A stretch of 54,095 nt of DNA from an uncultured Bryobacterales bacterium (GTDB lineage Bacteria; Acidobacteriota; Terriglobia; Bryobacterales; Bryobacteraceae), in NCBI GenBank assembly GCA_937959285.1, contig CALGAR010000112.1, forward strand, positions 1 through 54,095. Direction: 5' to 3'. The notes under the pieces are model-generated. The model worked only from the letters and a program-made list of their open reading frames with translations. It had not been told where the DNA came from and searched no databases. This document shows positions 6,831 through 15,360 of this stretch, one piece after another. Numbering within the stretch: position 1 is the stretch's first letter; each line of letters begins with the position of its first letter. The position numbers were made by a program, and so were the translations under genes.

Positions 6831-9686
6831 TCAATCGACGTAAAAGAAGTTGTTGGATTCGAGGATCAGCCGGCACAGCCCGACCCATGCCCTCGGAACT
6901 CCCCCCTGGTCCGCTCGTTTGGGATACTCCGCGAGAAACTTCAGCATCAGATCCATCTCCTCCTCGCTCGCGGAGCGTCCCCAGGCATGAAGCACGCCCT
7001 GCTCGATCCGTTCCCGGTCCGTCAGGTCCCGCCGCTCAAGCAGCCGCTTCGCAAAGGCTACGGCCCGTTGCTCAAAGAACTCGTTGTTCATCAGATAGAG
7101 GGCCTGCGGAGCGATGTAGGTCTCACCGCGCTGTCCCGTGCTGGTCGTCGAATCCGCGAAGTCAAACAGGACCATCATCGTGGCCAGATTGTTCCGGTCC
7201 ACGGGCAGGTACACCGTCCGCCGAAAGTGCTCATCCATCTTCGTGCGGCCTCCCCGCGCATCGGCTCGTGTACCGGGCACGGGATCGAGAAAGCTGCCCG
7301 TTCGAAGATCAAGCGATCCGTCAACTGCGAGCCAGGCATCTCGGATTTCTTCCGCCGACAGACGCCGCCTTTGAAACCTCGACCAGAGGCGATTCCCAGG
7401 ATCCTTCTCCCATCGCTCGCTGTCCGTTTGAGAGGAGAACCGATACATCGACGACGTCATGAGCAGCCGGTGCATCGCTTTGATCGACCAGCCCTCCTCA
7501 ATGAATCGCGCCGCGAGATAGTCGAGGAGTTCCGGATGCGTTGGCAGCTCTCCGCGCAGGCCAAAGTTGTCCGGCGTGCGAACCAGCCCTTCGCCAAAAT
7601 GCCAGAGCCAGATCCGGTTCACGGCGACACGCGCGGTGAGAGGATTCGTAGGGGATGCGATCCAGCGCGCCAGCTCCAACCGCCCGCTGACCGTCTCGAT
7701 CTGCGGCTGACTGTAGCCCGCGAGCACAACGGGAAACCGCTTCGGAACCGGCTTGCCAAGGTTTGCGTGATTCCCGCGAACGAAGACGCGCTGTTCGAAC
7801 GGCTCTCCTTCGGCGACACCATGAGCAACCATCGGCCTTGAAGGAGCAGTCCGTTTCAGCTCAGCCAGCTCCTGCTCGAGCAGTTCCACCTTCTTTCGGG
7901 TTGCAGCGCTAAGGTACCGCTTCCTCTCTCCTTCCGGGATCGCAAAGGCTCCGTCTTCACGGTCCTTCTCGTTGAAGGTGCTCTTCAAGAAAGAGATGTC
8001 GCCGAAGAAGCGTTCCGACTCCTGGGTAAAGGCAAACCCTTCAAAGCGCACTTTTGGAGGCGGCTGTTTTCCGTTTGCAACGGCGACGTGAACGTCTTTT
8101 GCCCACTTTTCCAAGATGCCCCGCCAGCGCCGTGCGGGCTCTTGAATGACAGCGACATACTTCTCAGCTACGGCATTGACGTTCGCTTCCGTTGCTTCAT
8201 GCCACTCAGTCAGGAAGGGGCGGAACGATCCGTCTGGCTTCAAATATCTCGCCAGCTTCTCGAGAATCCGGGCGTCGAGCCCTCGCTCCTGGGCGACCTC
8301 TTGCGGTGAACGACCCTTCCTCTCCACATGCCACGAGGCAACCATGTAATCCGCAAGCTTCGGATGGAGCTGGCGGTAGACATAATCGGTAACTTCCGGC
8401 TCGATCAGTGCCTCGATTTCCAGTTGCTTTGCCGCAATTTCCTCCTGCCGCTTCCTGTAGCGGTCATAGATTTCATCTGGAACCAGAGGCGTGAAAAACA
8501 ACGTCGAGCTGCGGCCTTCGAGAATTTCATATAACCGGGTGCTGCGGAAGATGGATGCCAGAGCGTAGTAGTCTTCGGTCGAGATCGGATCGAACTTATG
8601 GTCGTGGCACCGGGCGCAGGAGATTGTAAGGCCGAGAAATGCCTTCGAAGCGGTGTCGATCTGCTCATCGATCACGTCGTAGAGCTGCTTGGTCTTGTCT
8701 TGTTCGACGATTGCCTTAGGTCCCAGCGCCAGGAAACCGGTTGCGATACGGCCCCGGATGTAGTCGCTTGTGCCCTTGTGTAGAACGTCGCCTGCCAGTT
8801 GCTCGACGATGAACTGATTGAAGGGAAGGTCACGATTGAAAGCATCGATGACGTATTCGCGATAACGCCATGCCTCGCGGTAGGCGACGTTCTCGTCGAT
8901 TCCGCCTGTTTGAGCGTAGCGAGCCACGTCCAGCCAGTGGCGGCCCCATCGCTCGCCGTAGCGAGGCGATGCCAGGAGACGATCGATCAGGCGTTCATAT
9001 GCGTCTGGAGCCGTGTCTGCGAGGAAGGCCCGGATTTCCTCAGGAGTCGGAGGAAGGCCATGCAGGTCGAAGGTCGCGCGCCGCAGCAAGGTCAGCTTGT
9101 CGGCTTCGGTGGGCGGCTTTAGCCCAGCCTCTTCCAGCTTCTGAAAGATAAAAAGGTCTACCTCGTTGCGTGCGCGATCCCGGTGCTGGACTTTCGGCAG
9201 TACCGGTTTCCGAACCGGCTGGAACGCCCAGTGGGATGCGCCCATACTCTTCTGCCCGCCGTTCTTCGCCGCCTGATTCGGCGATTCGCCCGGTAACGAC
9301 GCACCTTTCTGAATCCATTGCTCGAGCAGACCCACTTCAGCCGGTGAAAGCTGCCCAGTCGGAGGCATCTTCACCTTCCCCTGCCATCGGACAACCTGCA
9401 TCAGCCGGCTTGCGTTCGGATCAGGGGCCTGGAGGAGACCCGCCTCCTGGTCGGCATGTCGAAGCCCCTCCGGTGTCGTCAGGTCCAAGCCGCCAGTCTT
9501 CGCCTTCGGATTGTGGCAGCCGCCGCACTTCTCGATCAGTAGCGGACGGATGTTCTTTTCGTAAATTTCGTCCTCGGCCAGGGCCGGATTCGCGGCCAGC
9601 AATACGAGGACCAGAGGCAGAACGCGAACAGTCACCGTTCCCACCGCAATCGATGAAACAAGCTTCCTCCGCATCGAACGCAACAA
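6831..9686 (-). CDS. PSD1 and planctomycete cytochrome C domain protein (PSCyt1-PSCyt2-PSD1)
   Basis: 951 residues with a signal peptide ending near NPALAED. Residues 40-105 are a mono-haem cytochrome c domain with CGGCH and a later Met-rich segment (MQVVRWQGKVKMPPTGQLSP). DUF1549 (PSCyt2) follows at about 175-385, containing WGRHWLDVARYAQTGG and a second CxxCH-like motif CARCHDHKFDPIS. The C-terminal third is DUF1553 (PSD1), with NPLTARVAVNRIWLWHFGEG and GQRGETYIAPQALYLMNNEF. The start may be ATG 9686 or the ATG four codons later. The family is secreted and probably redox-active; substrates are unknown. It heads a two-gene operon with DUF1501 and is divergent from a membrane-bound regulator. 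Confidence 0.94.
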   Translation of the reverse strand: MLRSMRRKLVSSIAVGTVTVRVLPLVLVLLAANPALAEDEIYEKNIRPLLIEKCGGCHNPKAKTGGLDLTTPEGLRHADQEAGLLQAPDPNASRLMQVVRWQGKVKMPPTGQLSPAEVGLLEQWIQKGASLPGESPNQAAKNGGQKSMGASHWAFQPVRKPVLPKVQHRDRARNEVDLFIFQKLEEAGLKPPTEADKLTLLRRATFDLHGLPPTPEEIRAFLADTAPDAYERLIDRLLASPRYGERWGRHWLDVARYAQTGGIDENVAYREAWRYREYVIDAFNRDLPFNQFIVEQLAGDVLHKGTSDYIRGRIATGFLALGPKAIVEQDKTKQLYDVIDEQIDTASKAFLGLTISCARCHDHKFDPISTEDYYALASIFRSTRLYEILEGRSSTLFFTPLVPDEIYDRYRKRQEEIAAKQLEIEALIEPEVTDYVYRQLHPKLADYMVASWHVERKGRSPQEVAQERGLDARILEKLARYLKPDGSFRPFLTEWHEATEANVNAVAEKYVAVIQEPARRWRGILEKWAKDVHVAVANGKQPPPKVRFEGFAFTQESERFFGDISFLKSTFNEKDREDGAFAIPEGERKRYLSAATRKKVELLEQELAELKRTAPSRPMVAHGVAEGEPFEQRVFVRGNHANLGKPVPKRFPVVLAGYSQPQIETVSGRLELARWIASPTNPLTARVAVNRIWLWHFGEGLVRTPDNFGLRGELPTHPELLDYLAARFIEEGWSIKAMHRLLMTSSMYRFSSQTDSERWEKDPGNRLWSRFQRRRLSAEEIRDAWLAVDGSLDLRTGSFLDPVPGTRADARGGRTKMDEHFRRTVYLPVDRNNLATMMVLFDFADSTTSTGQRGETYIAPQALYLMNNEFFEQRAVAFAKRLLERRDLTDRERIEQGVLHAWGRSASEEEMDLMLKFLAEYPKRADQGGVPRAWVGLCRLILESNNFFYVD

Positions 9687-9729
9687 CGCCAGTGTAGGTT
9701 CGCCCGGCGGAGCGCGGAAGAAACAACGG

Positions 9730-9745
9730 GTAACAAGGAGGTTAC
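9730..9745. promoter_or_regulatory. Candidate operator, GTAAC-N6-GTTAC
   Basis: Half-sites at 9730-9734 and 9741-9745 start 11 bp apart, one helical turn. They lie between the divergent PSD1 gene (start 44 bp away) and the winged-helix regulator gene. The same half-sites recur with 10-11 bp phasing at 11095-11120. Confidence 0.45.
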
Positions 9746-9775
9746 ATACGACCTAAAACCTATGATTTTGTGGCA

Positions 9776-9781
9776 TATAAT
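9776..9781 (+). promoter_or_regulatory. Consensus -10 box placing the regulator start at or next to the transcript start
   Basis: A perfect TATAAT ends six bases before the ATG of the next gene. Transcription would begin at about 9788, the first base of the codon, predicting a leaderless or nearly leaderless mRNA. No convincing -35 box is seen at 17 bp, so an activator may be needed. Confidence 0.5.
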
Positions 9782-9787
9782 CTTGCT

Positions 9788-11065
9788 ATGCCGAACGGCC
9801 TCCATGAAGATCTCGTGAGGCGGCAGGTCGATAAGGTCTTATCGAGCAACACGTTCCGAACGAGCGGATCATTGCGCCGGTTGCTGGAGTACCTGGTGGA
9901 ATGTACGCTGGCAGGCGACGCGCACGGCCTCAAAGAGTACCGCATTGGTGTTGAGGGACTAGGCAAGGAAGAGTCTTACGACCCGCGAACCGATCCCTCG
10001 GTCAGAGTCCAGGTCGGCCGACTGCGATCGCGGTTGGCTGAGTATTATTTGGACGAGGGGCGGAATGATCCGGTCCTGATCACCGTGCCCAAAGGGGCAT
10101 TCTCCGTTGTATTCGAAGACCGCGGGACAGGACCGCCTCCTCCGGTTCCAGAGCCCTGCCCGGCGCCGCCCGCTCCTTCCGGGCGCGCTCTCCGCTGGCC
10201 GGTGATCGTCCTTACCGGCGTCCTATGCCTGATCGCGCTTTGGGCATTCGCACCGAATTTTCCTACCCGGAATCCGGTACCAGAAGAGAATCCCGCATTT
10301 GAAGAGCTCTGGAAGCCCTACTTCTCCTCTCCCAAGCCAACGCTGATTGCCTTGGGCGTTCCACTCTCAGTGCGTGTTCAAACAACCACCCCGGAGGGCG
10401 TCGACCTCATTGCTCATGTTCGCGATAGCCAAATCAACCAGTGGCCGTCGAGTGCGGATTCCCAGGAGGCGAAGCGGCTCGAAGTCTGGAAGAAGCAACT
10501 GCGTACGGAGAATCTTTCGCCCAGCTACCACTACCTTGCGGTGGGCGAAGCGATCGGCACCATCCTGCTAGGCAACGCCCTGTCAAGGCATAGCAATTTG
10601 ACGATCGTGCGCAGCCACATGCTTTCCTGGGACGCCGCGAATGGCGCGAATGTGATCTTCATTGGCGCACCCAAGTTCAACCCGCACCTCCGGAACGCGC
10701 TGGTGAGCTCGAACTTCCGGATCGGCGACTTCCACGTCCATAACCTGCGCCCGAAGCCTGGAGAGAAGAAGGCGTATCCGGATGTGGACCGGGTAACGGA
10801 TTTAGTCGGAGCCGCCGTGATCGGCCGTTACCGCAGCCCCGGCGGCGGCTCGTGGTTCACTCTGGTGGGATCCGCAAACAGCATGTGCACATGGGCCGCG
10901 ATCGAATATCTGACGCGCCCGGAGTACGTAACCCGGCTGGTAGCGGCGCTGAGACAGGCGTTCGGAAAGATTCCCGACTCCTTTGAAGCGGTCGTCGAGG
11001 CCCGCTTTGACCAGTCGAGCCCGGTGGAAGTCCGCCACGTCGCGCTGCGCGAACTGGACAATTAG
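9788..11065 (+). CDS. Membrane-anchored winged-helix regulator with extracytoplasmic C-terminal domain
   Basis: The ATG giving MPNGLHEDLVRRQVDKVL is preferred over one six codons upstream, because the -10 box overlaps the upstream region. Residues 5-105 contain LRRLLEYLVECTLAGDAHGL and VRVQVGRLRSRLAEYYLD followed by ITVPKGAFSVVFE. That helix-then-wing pattern resembles OmpR/CadC-type DNA-binding domains. One transmembrane segment follows at about 137-155 (WPVIVLTGVLCLIALWAFA). The remaining 275 residues lie outside the membrane and are unrecognised; they carry LIALGVPLSVRV and LVGAAVIGRYRSPGGGSWFT. The topology matches one-component membrane sensors. Genes likely under its control are the divergent PSD1-DUF1501 pair and the downstream receptor. 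The fold is inferred from pattern only. Confidence 0.72.
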   Translation: MPNGLHEDLVRRQVDKVLSSNTFRTSGSLRRLLEYLVECTLAGDAHGLKEYRIGVEGLGKEESYDPRTDPSVRVQVGRLRSRLAEYYLDEGRNDPVLITVPKGAFSVVFEDRGTGPPPPVPEPCPAPPAPSGRALRWPVIVLTGVLCLIALWAFAPNFPTRNPVPEENPAFEELWKPYFSSPKPTLIALGVPLSVRVQTTTPEGVDLIAHVRDSQINQWPSSADSQEAKRLEVWKKQLRTENLSPSYHYLAVGEAIGTILLGNALSRHSNLTIVRSHMLSWDAANGANVIFIGAPKFNPHLRNALVSSNFRIGDFHVHNLRPKPGEKKAYPDVDRVTDLVGAAVIGRYRSPGGGSWFTLVGSANSMCTWAAIEYLTRPEYVTRLVAALRQAFGKIPDSFEAVVEARFDQSSPVEVRHVALRELDN

Positions 11066-11094
11066 GAGTTGCGCCGGCCGTATCCACTAAAGAT

Positions 11095-11120
11095 GTAACC
11101 GCTTGTTAACCACTCGTTAC
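11095..11120 (+). promoter_or_regulatory. Triple phased GTAAC/GTTAAC/GTTAC sites upstream of TonB receptor
   Basis: GTAAC (11095-11099), GTTAAC (11105-11110) and GTTAC (11116-11120) start 10 and 11 bp apart, on one face of the helix. They lie about 200 bp upstream of the receptor ATG and just after the regulator gene. They match the pair at 9730-9745. Confidence 0.45.
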
Positions 11121-11218
11121 TTGTGATGAGTTTCCTCCAAACAGATAATTGGGACCGCCCAGTGGCTAAGATCTGCAGCCGTCGGGCTAGGGGGAACTGC
11201 TGTTGCTGTACTAATAGC

Positions 11219-11243
11219 GGGGTGAGGAGCTTCTCCTCACCCC
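11219..11243 (+). terminator. Strong 11-bp GC hairpin in the receptor leader
   Basis: The arms ggggtgaggag (11219-11229) and ctcctcacccc (11233-11243) are perfect around a three-base loop. No T-run follows. It may end the regulator transcript or act as an attenuator or stabiliser in the receptor's 5' region. Confidence 0.5.
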
Positions 11244-11317
11244 CGATCTGTTACTGCCTGTTCACCACTGGTATGTGCGGGGTCTAGCCTACAACATCGG
11301 ATCTGAAGGGGATTTTC

Positions 11318-14300
11318 ATGAAAACTAGAATGGGCACAGCGTTTGTGCCATTGGTCCTCCTCGTTGTTTTCCTACTGCCGAAGACGCCGGTTTATGCGCA
11401 GGCGCTGTCCGCCGCGCTCGTCGGCAACGTCACTGATGCGACCGGTGGAGCAATCCCGGGAGCGAGTATAACCATCACCAACACAGGCACGGGCCAGGAG
11501 TGGAAGATCGTGGCGAATGCGGAGGGGATGTATTCGCTTACCTCCATTCCTCCCGGCCAATACGACGTAGTGGTTTCGGCGAGCGGCTTTCAGACCATTC
11601 GTCTCCGCAATGTCGCGGCGACCGCAAATACGACGGTACGGGCAGACGCCAGGCTTCCGTTGGGCCAGGTGTCGGAGACGGTCGAAGTCAGCGCGCAGGC
11701 AGCCGCCTTACAGACTGATAGCGCCGTTGTTCGCAACGAGATCCGGTCCTCCGATCTGCAGAACGTCCCCGTCCCGGTCACGCGCAACTATCAAAATCTG
11801 CTGGTGACGGTTCCAGGAATCAGCCCGCCCCAGGACGCCCACTCCATCTCGGCAAACCCATCTCGAGCCTTGCAGCTCAACTCTAACGGCACCACCGCCC
11901 AATCGACGGCAGTGCGCGTTGACGGAGCGACCAGTTGGAACAGCTGGCTCCCGCACATCGCCGGATACGTACCTGCCCTCGAGGCGATTGAGGCAGTGAC
12001 GGTTGAAACGGGAAGCTATGAACCGGATTTGGGCTTTGCGGGAGGAGCCGCAGTCAACGTCCAGATCAAGAGCGGCACGAATGATCTGCACGGATCGGCG
12101 TTCTGGTACCACAACAACCAGCATATGAAGGCTCGGCCTTACTTTCTCCCTAGCAATCAGGCCCAGGCCAAGCGAATTCTGAACCAGTACGGAGGCACCG
12201 TCGGAGGGCCGGTTGTTAAAAACAGGATTTTCTATTTCTTCTCCTATGAGGCGACGCCCGATCGTCAGTCCACGTTCCGGCTCGCCAATGTGCCGACCGA
12301 CCTGATGCGAGCCGGGAACTTTTCGGAATCGCCCTACCCGATCTACGATCCACAGACCGGCAATGCGCAGGGACAATTCCGCATGCCCTTTGCCGGCAAT
12401 GTCATTCCCGAGGCGCGCATCAGCCCTCCGGCAAAGAAGATCGCAGATCTGACGCCGTCTCCAAACGCCGGCCGGCCCGGAGTTCTGGGAGCGAACTACT
12501 TCGCCAACGGAGCCTTTGCGTTCGACCGCAAGACATTCGACAGCAAACTGACCGCGCAAGCCACATCGAAGCTAAACTTGAGCGCCCGCATCAGCTACCT
12601 CGACTGGAGCTTCATCAATCCGCCGCAGTTTGGCCAACTCGGCGGCCGCGGCATTGAGAATCGTGGCTCTTATGACGGAACGGGCTTCGGCGACACCTTA
12701 TCGATGACCTACTCGGCCATCTACACGGTCAGTCCCAACTTTGTCATCGATGGCTACTATGGCAGCACTCTGATCAATAACAGGGTCGAGAATATCCGGC
12801 TCGATGAGAATTTGGGCCTCGACTTTTTAGGCATTCCGGGCACGAACGGCCCAAGAAGAGAGGACGGCGGATGGCCGGGGTTTGTCATATCCGGTTTTGA
12901 TGCCTTCGGGCGCGCTCAAAACAACTCTCCTTGGTCTCTCAAGCTTCCGCAGTCGCAGTACGTCGCTAATGCTACCTGGGTCAAAGGCAAGCACGACTTC
13001 AAATTCGGATGGAATGGCTTGAAGGTCGAGATCGAGAGCATGGAGCCTTCGGGCAACCCTGGCTTCTTCAACTTCAACCGCGGCGTGACCGGCAGGGCTG
13101 CCGACGGAAACAACCCGGCTGCCACAACCAATGACTTCAACTCCTATGCAGCATTCCTCCTCGGCCTCCCCAATTCGATTGAGAAGCGTATTCGCACAGA
13201 GTCCGGAACCACACGAAACACTTCGAACAGCCTTTATATCGGAGACCGCTGGCGGGCCACTTCCAGACTCACCGTCTCAATGGGCCTCCGCTGGGAGTAC
13301 TTCGGCGTGCCCGTCCGGTCCGGAAACAGAGGGCTCGAGATCTACAACTTTGAGAACAACGAGCTGACGCTCTGTGGATTCGGCAGCATTCCGCAAAACT
13401 GCGGATTCCGGATGAGCAAGAAGCTCTTTGCGCCACGGCTTGGCATCGCCTACCGGCTCGGGAGCACGTTCGTCATTCGCGCGGGGTATGGAATTACGTG
13501 GGACCCGGTCAACCTTGGGCGGAATCCGGCCCAGACGTATCCGGTGATCAGCACCGTGACGCTCCCGGCAGCAAACGAGTACTCGGCAGTAAGCACGCTC
13601 ACCGACGGCATTCCTCCCGTGCCCCCGCTCGATTTGGGCAACGGCATCATCCAAATGCCTAAGAATGTGACGGTGGAACTGGCCGATCCCAACTTCCGGC
13701 GCAACTATATCCAGTCCTGGAATTTCATGATCCAAAAGGAATTCGCGTCGAACTGGATTGCAGAGGCCGGCTACGTCGGCAACCGCCAGGTGCGGATGCA
13801 GAACCGCTGGAATGCCAACTATGGCTATATCGGCGGCGGAACTGCCAGCATGGTTCTGAACCGGCGGTTTGGACGTAATGCCACGACCAACTTCCAATCC
13901 GACGTGGGCGGCTTCCGGGGCTACTACGACTCCTTGCAAACATCTCTGACGCGGCGCTTCAGTGGCGGATACATGGTGAAGGCGACCTACACATGGTCGA
14001 AGGCGCTGGGACCGAACGGCAACGCGACCGGCGTCGACGGCTACGCCAACAACACCCCCGAGTACTGGCCTTTGATCGCAAAGGTACCGCTTCCCTTCGA
14101 TCGCACGCACAACGTGAATGTGTCGTTCTCCGCTGAACTTCCGTTCGGCTCAGGCAAGCGCTGGGCGACGGAAGGGATCGCGTCCGCGATTCTCGGCGGC
14201 TGGCAGCTCAACTCTCTGTTCACCGGCTATACCGGCGCGCCCTTCACTGTGAGCGCGGATGGAGCTTCTTTGAACGCCCCGGGCAACAGTCAGATCGCAG

Positions 14301-14650
14301 ACCAGGTGAAGCCGAATGTCGCGATCATCGGCGACCGCACTCGATGGTTCGACACGTCAGCGTACGCTCCAGTCAATACGGTGCGATTCGGCAACTCCGG
14401 CTACAACCAGATTCGTGGACCGGGCATGATCAACGTGGACGTGAGCATCTACCGGGCGTTCCGCCTCACGGAGCGGATCGGCATGCAGTTCCGAGGCGAA
14501 GTTTTCAACGTCTCGAACACACCTCACTTTGCCAATCCGAGCGCCAATGTGAGCGGGTCGAACTTCGGCGTGATCACGAGTGTGGCGAACACGGGCCGCG
14601 AGGGGATCGACGAACGCCTCTTCCGGGTTGGATTGCGCTTCTCGTTCTGA
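11318..14650 (+). CDS. TonB-dependent receptor, Oar-like (first copy)
   Basis: 1110 residues with a signal peptide (MKTRMGTAFVPLVLLVVFLL to PVYAQ). Residues 32-120 are a carboxypeptidase-regulatory-like beta-sandwich (GNVTDATGGAIPGASITITN, YSLTSIPPGQYDVVVSASGF). The plug covers about 125-250 (YQNLLVTVPGISPP, GGAAVNVQIKSGTNDLHGSA). An outer-membrane 22-strand-type barrel follows, ending RLFRVGLRFSF with the terminal Phe expected of outer-membrane proteins. It should import a large or chelated nutrient with TonB energy. The substrate cannot be told from sequence. In Acidobacteria this family is strongly expanded and often linked to glycan use. An adjacent membrane regulator and phased sites suggest inducible expression. 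Confidence 0.94.
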   Translation: MKTRMGTAFVPLVLLVVFLLPKTPVYAQALSAALVGNVTDATGGAIPGASITITNTGTGQEWKIVANAEGMYSLTSIPPGQYDVVVSASGFQTIRLRNVAATANTTVRADARLPLGQVSETVEVSAQAAALQTDSAVVRNEIRSSDLQNVPVPVTRNYQNLLVTVPGISPPQDAHSISANPSRALQLNSNGTTAQSTAVRVDGATSWNSWLPHIAGYVPALEAIEAVTVETGSYEPDLGFAGGAAVNVQIKSGTNDLHGSAFWYHNNQHMKARPYFLPSNQAQAKRILNQYGGTVGGPVVKNRIFYFFSYEATPDRQSTFRLANVPTDLMRAGNFSESPYPIYDPQTGNAQGQFRMPFAGNVIPEARISPPAKKIADLTPSPNAGRPGVLGANYFANGAFAFDRKTFDSKLTAQATSKLNLSARISYLDWSFINPPQFGQLGGRGIENRGSYDGTGFGDTLSMTYSAIYTVSPNFVIDGYYGSTLINNRVENIRLDENLGLDFLGIPGTNGPRREDGGWPGFVISGFDAFGRAQNNSPWSLKLPQSQYVANATWVKGKHDFKFGWNGLKVEIESMEPSGNPGFFNFNRGVTGRAADGNNPAATTNDFNSYAAFLLGLPNSIEKRIRTESGTTRNTSNSLYIGDRWRATSRLTVSMGLRWEYFGVPVRSGNRGLEIYNFENNELTLCGFGSIPQNCGFRMSKKLFAPRLGIAYRLGSTFVIRAGYGITWDPVNLGRNPAQTYPVISTVTLPAANEYSAVSTLTDGIPPVPPLDLGNGIIQMPKNVTVELADPNFRRNYIQSWNFMIQKEFASNWIAEAGYVGNRQVRMQNRWNANYGYIGGGTASMVLNRRFGRNATTNFQSDVGGFRGYYDSLQTSLTRRFSGGYMVKATYTWSKALGPNGNATGVDGYANNTPEYWPLIAKVPLPFDRTHNVNVSFSAELPFGSGKRWATEGIASAILGGWQLNSLFTGYTGAPFTVSADGASLNAPGNSQIADQVKPNVAIIGDRTRWFDTSAYAPVNTVRFGNSGYNQIRGPGMINVDVSIYRAFRLTERIGMQFRGEVFNVSNTPHFANPSANVSGSNFGVITSVANTGREGIDERLFRVGLRFSF

Positions 14651-14690
14651 TAGAGGCTGATCTCCGGACGGCACGACTGATGTGAGACCT

Positions 14691-14719
14691 TCGGAGCCTC
14701 CTATTTATGGGGGCTCCGA
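14691..14719 (+). terminator. Hairpin after the TonB receptor
   Basis: The arms tcggagcc (14691-14698) and ggctccga (14712-14719) lie 41 bp after the receptor stop. There is no strong T-run, but this position and stem fit a terminator. Confidence 0.55.
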
Positions 14720-14937
14720 CCTCCACGTGTGTTGTCGTTCCAAGTTCGGTAGCGCTGTTCCCAACGCTTTCAGCGCTTCCCGGTGATTTACAGCTTTCTT
14801 TGCCCACTTGCTTATTCACTCACGCCGCACAAAAAACCCGTTGGACGATATTGGACAGAACTAGGGCCGCACAAGGGCTCAAAACAGCCAAAGGAATCTC
14901 TAGCAATTTGTAGGGATGTTGATTTTAATGGGGTTTG

Positions 14938-15014
14938 TGGTACGCCCGAGAGGATTCGAACCTCTGACCTCTTGCTCCGGAGGCAAGCGCTCTATCCAGC
15001 TGAGCTACGGGCGC
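14938..15014 (-). tRNA. tRNA-Arg (anticodon CCG)
   Basis: Reads GCGCCCG TA GCTC AGCTGGATA GAGC from 15014 downward. The anticodon stem is CTTGC/GCAAG around loop CTCCGGA, so the anticodon is CCG and the codon read is CGG. The T arm is AGAGG TTCGAAT CCTCT, and the acceptor stem closes with CGGGCGT. Discriminator A is at 14941 and an encoded CCA at 14940-14938. All arms fold without mismatches apart from one G-U at the acceptor end. Confidence 0.98.
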
Positions 15015-15050
15015 TCGAAGCGAACACTGGCCATTGGGGCCGGTGGTCTT

Positions 15051-15080
15051 AGTGTATCAGACCTTAGTACCAATCCCCAA
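15051..15080 (-). promoter_or_regulatory. Candidate promoter of tRNA-Arg
   Basis: On the minus strand, TTGGGG (15080-15075) is spaced 18 bp from TACACT (15056-15051). That would start a leader of about 27-30 bases before the tRNA. It is back to back with the 6S RNA promoter. Confidence 0.45.
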
Positions 15081-15089
15081 GCGCCCCTT

Positions 15090-15119
15090 TTGGCCGACGG
15101 GAGACATCCCTGCTATGAT
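15090..15119 (+). promoter_or_regulatory. Candidate promoter of the 6S RNA
   Basis: TTGGCC (15090-15095) is spaced 18 bp from TATGAT (15114-15119). The predicted start at about 15125-15127 coincides with the first base of the closing stem of the RNA. Confidence 0.55.
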
Positions 15120-15124
15120 CGAAT

Positions 15125-15330
15125 ACGGAGCGTTTCTGCAAAGCAGGTGAATAGCCTCCAAATTTTGATCCTACAATCAAAATCATGGAGTCCGACTCGT
15201 TGAGTATGCGCCAGTGAGCAAGCTCCGGCGGGAACGCCACGGAGAAGCCTGAAGGCGCTCGGAGGATTCCCCCCTGGTAGTTCTGGGGTCAATGACGGAG
15301 GCTGGCACGGCCCCGTGGTACGCTCCGCTT
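15125..15330 (+). ncRNA. ssrS: 6S RNA candidate (RNA polymerase-binding regulatory RNA)
   Basis: A roughly 205-base rod that can be drawn by eye. Outer stem: cggagcg (15126-15132) with cgctccg (15321-15327). Next stem: agcctcc (15153-15159) with ggaggct (15297-15303). A side hairpin attttgat/atcaaaat lies in the 5' half of the bubble. An apical arm, gtgagcaagctccggc to cggagaagcctgaagg, is capped by a GGAA tetraloop. The apical part closely matches the conserved GUGAGCA-GCUC and GAGAAGCCU segments of proteobacterial 6S RNA. The 3' ggggtcaatgacgg and ctggcacggc parts resemble its 3' strand. 6S RNA holds the housekeeping RNA polymerase during slow growth. It sits 30 bp before ymdB. The call rests on pattern and folding only. 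Confidence 0.75.
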
Positions 15331-15360
15331 CTCTTTCCAAGACAAAGCAGGCTAGCCTGG

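Noticed and set aside
14800..14937. Possible attachment site or integrase remnant beside the tRNA
   Set aside because: The repeated gtccaa-like words resemble sequences downstream of tRNA-linked integrases, but no integrase gene or duplicated tRNA 3' end is found.
14783..15052. Open frame with the tail ERIRTSDLLLRRQALYPAEL
   Set aside because: It is the well-known false protein made by reading a tRNA-Arg gene in antisense; the tRNA at 14938-15014 explains it.
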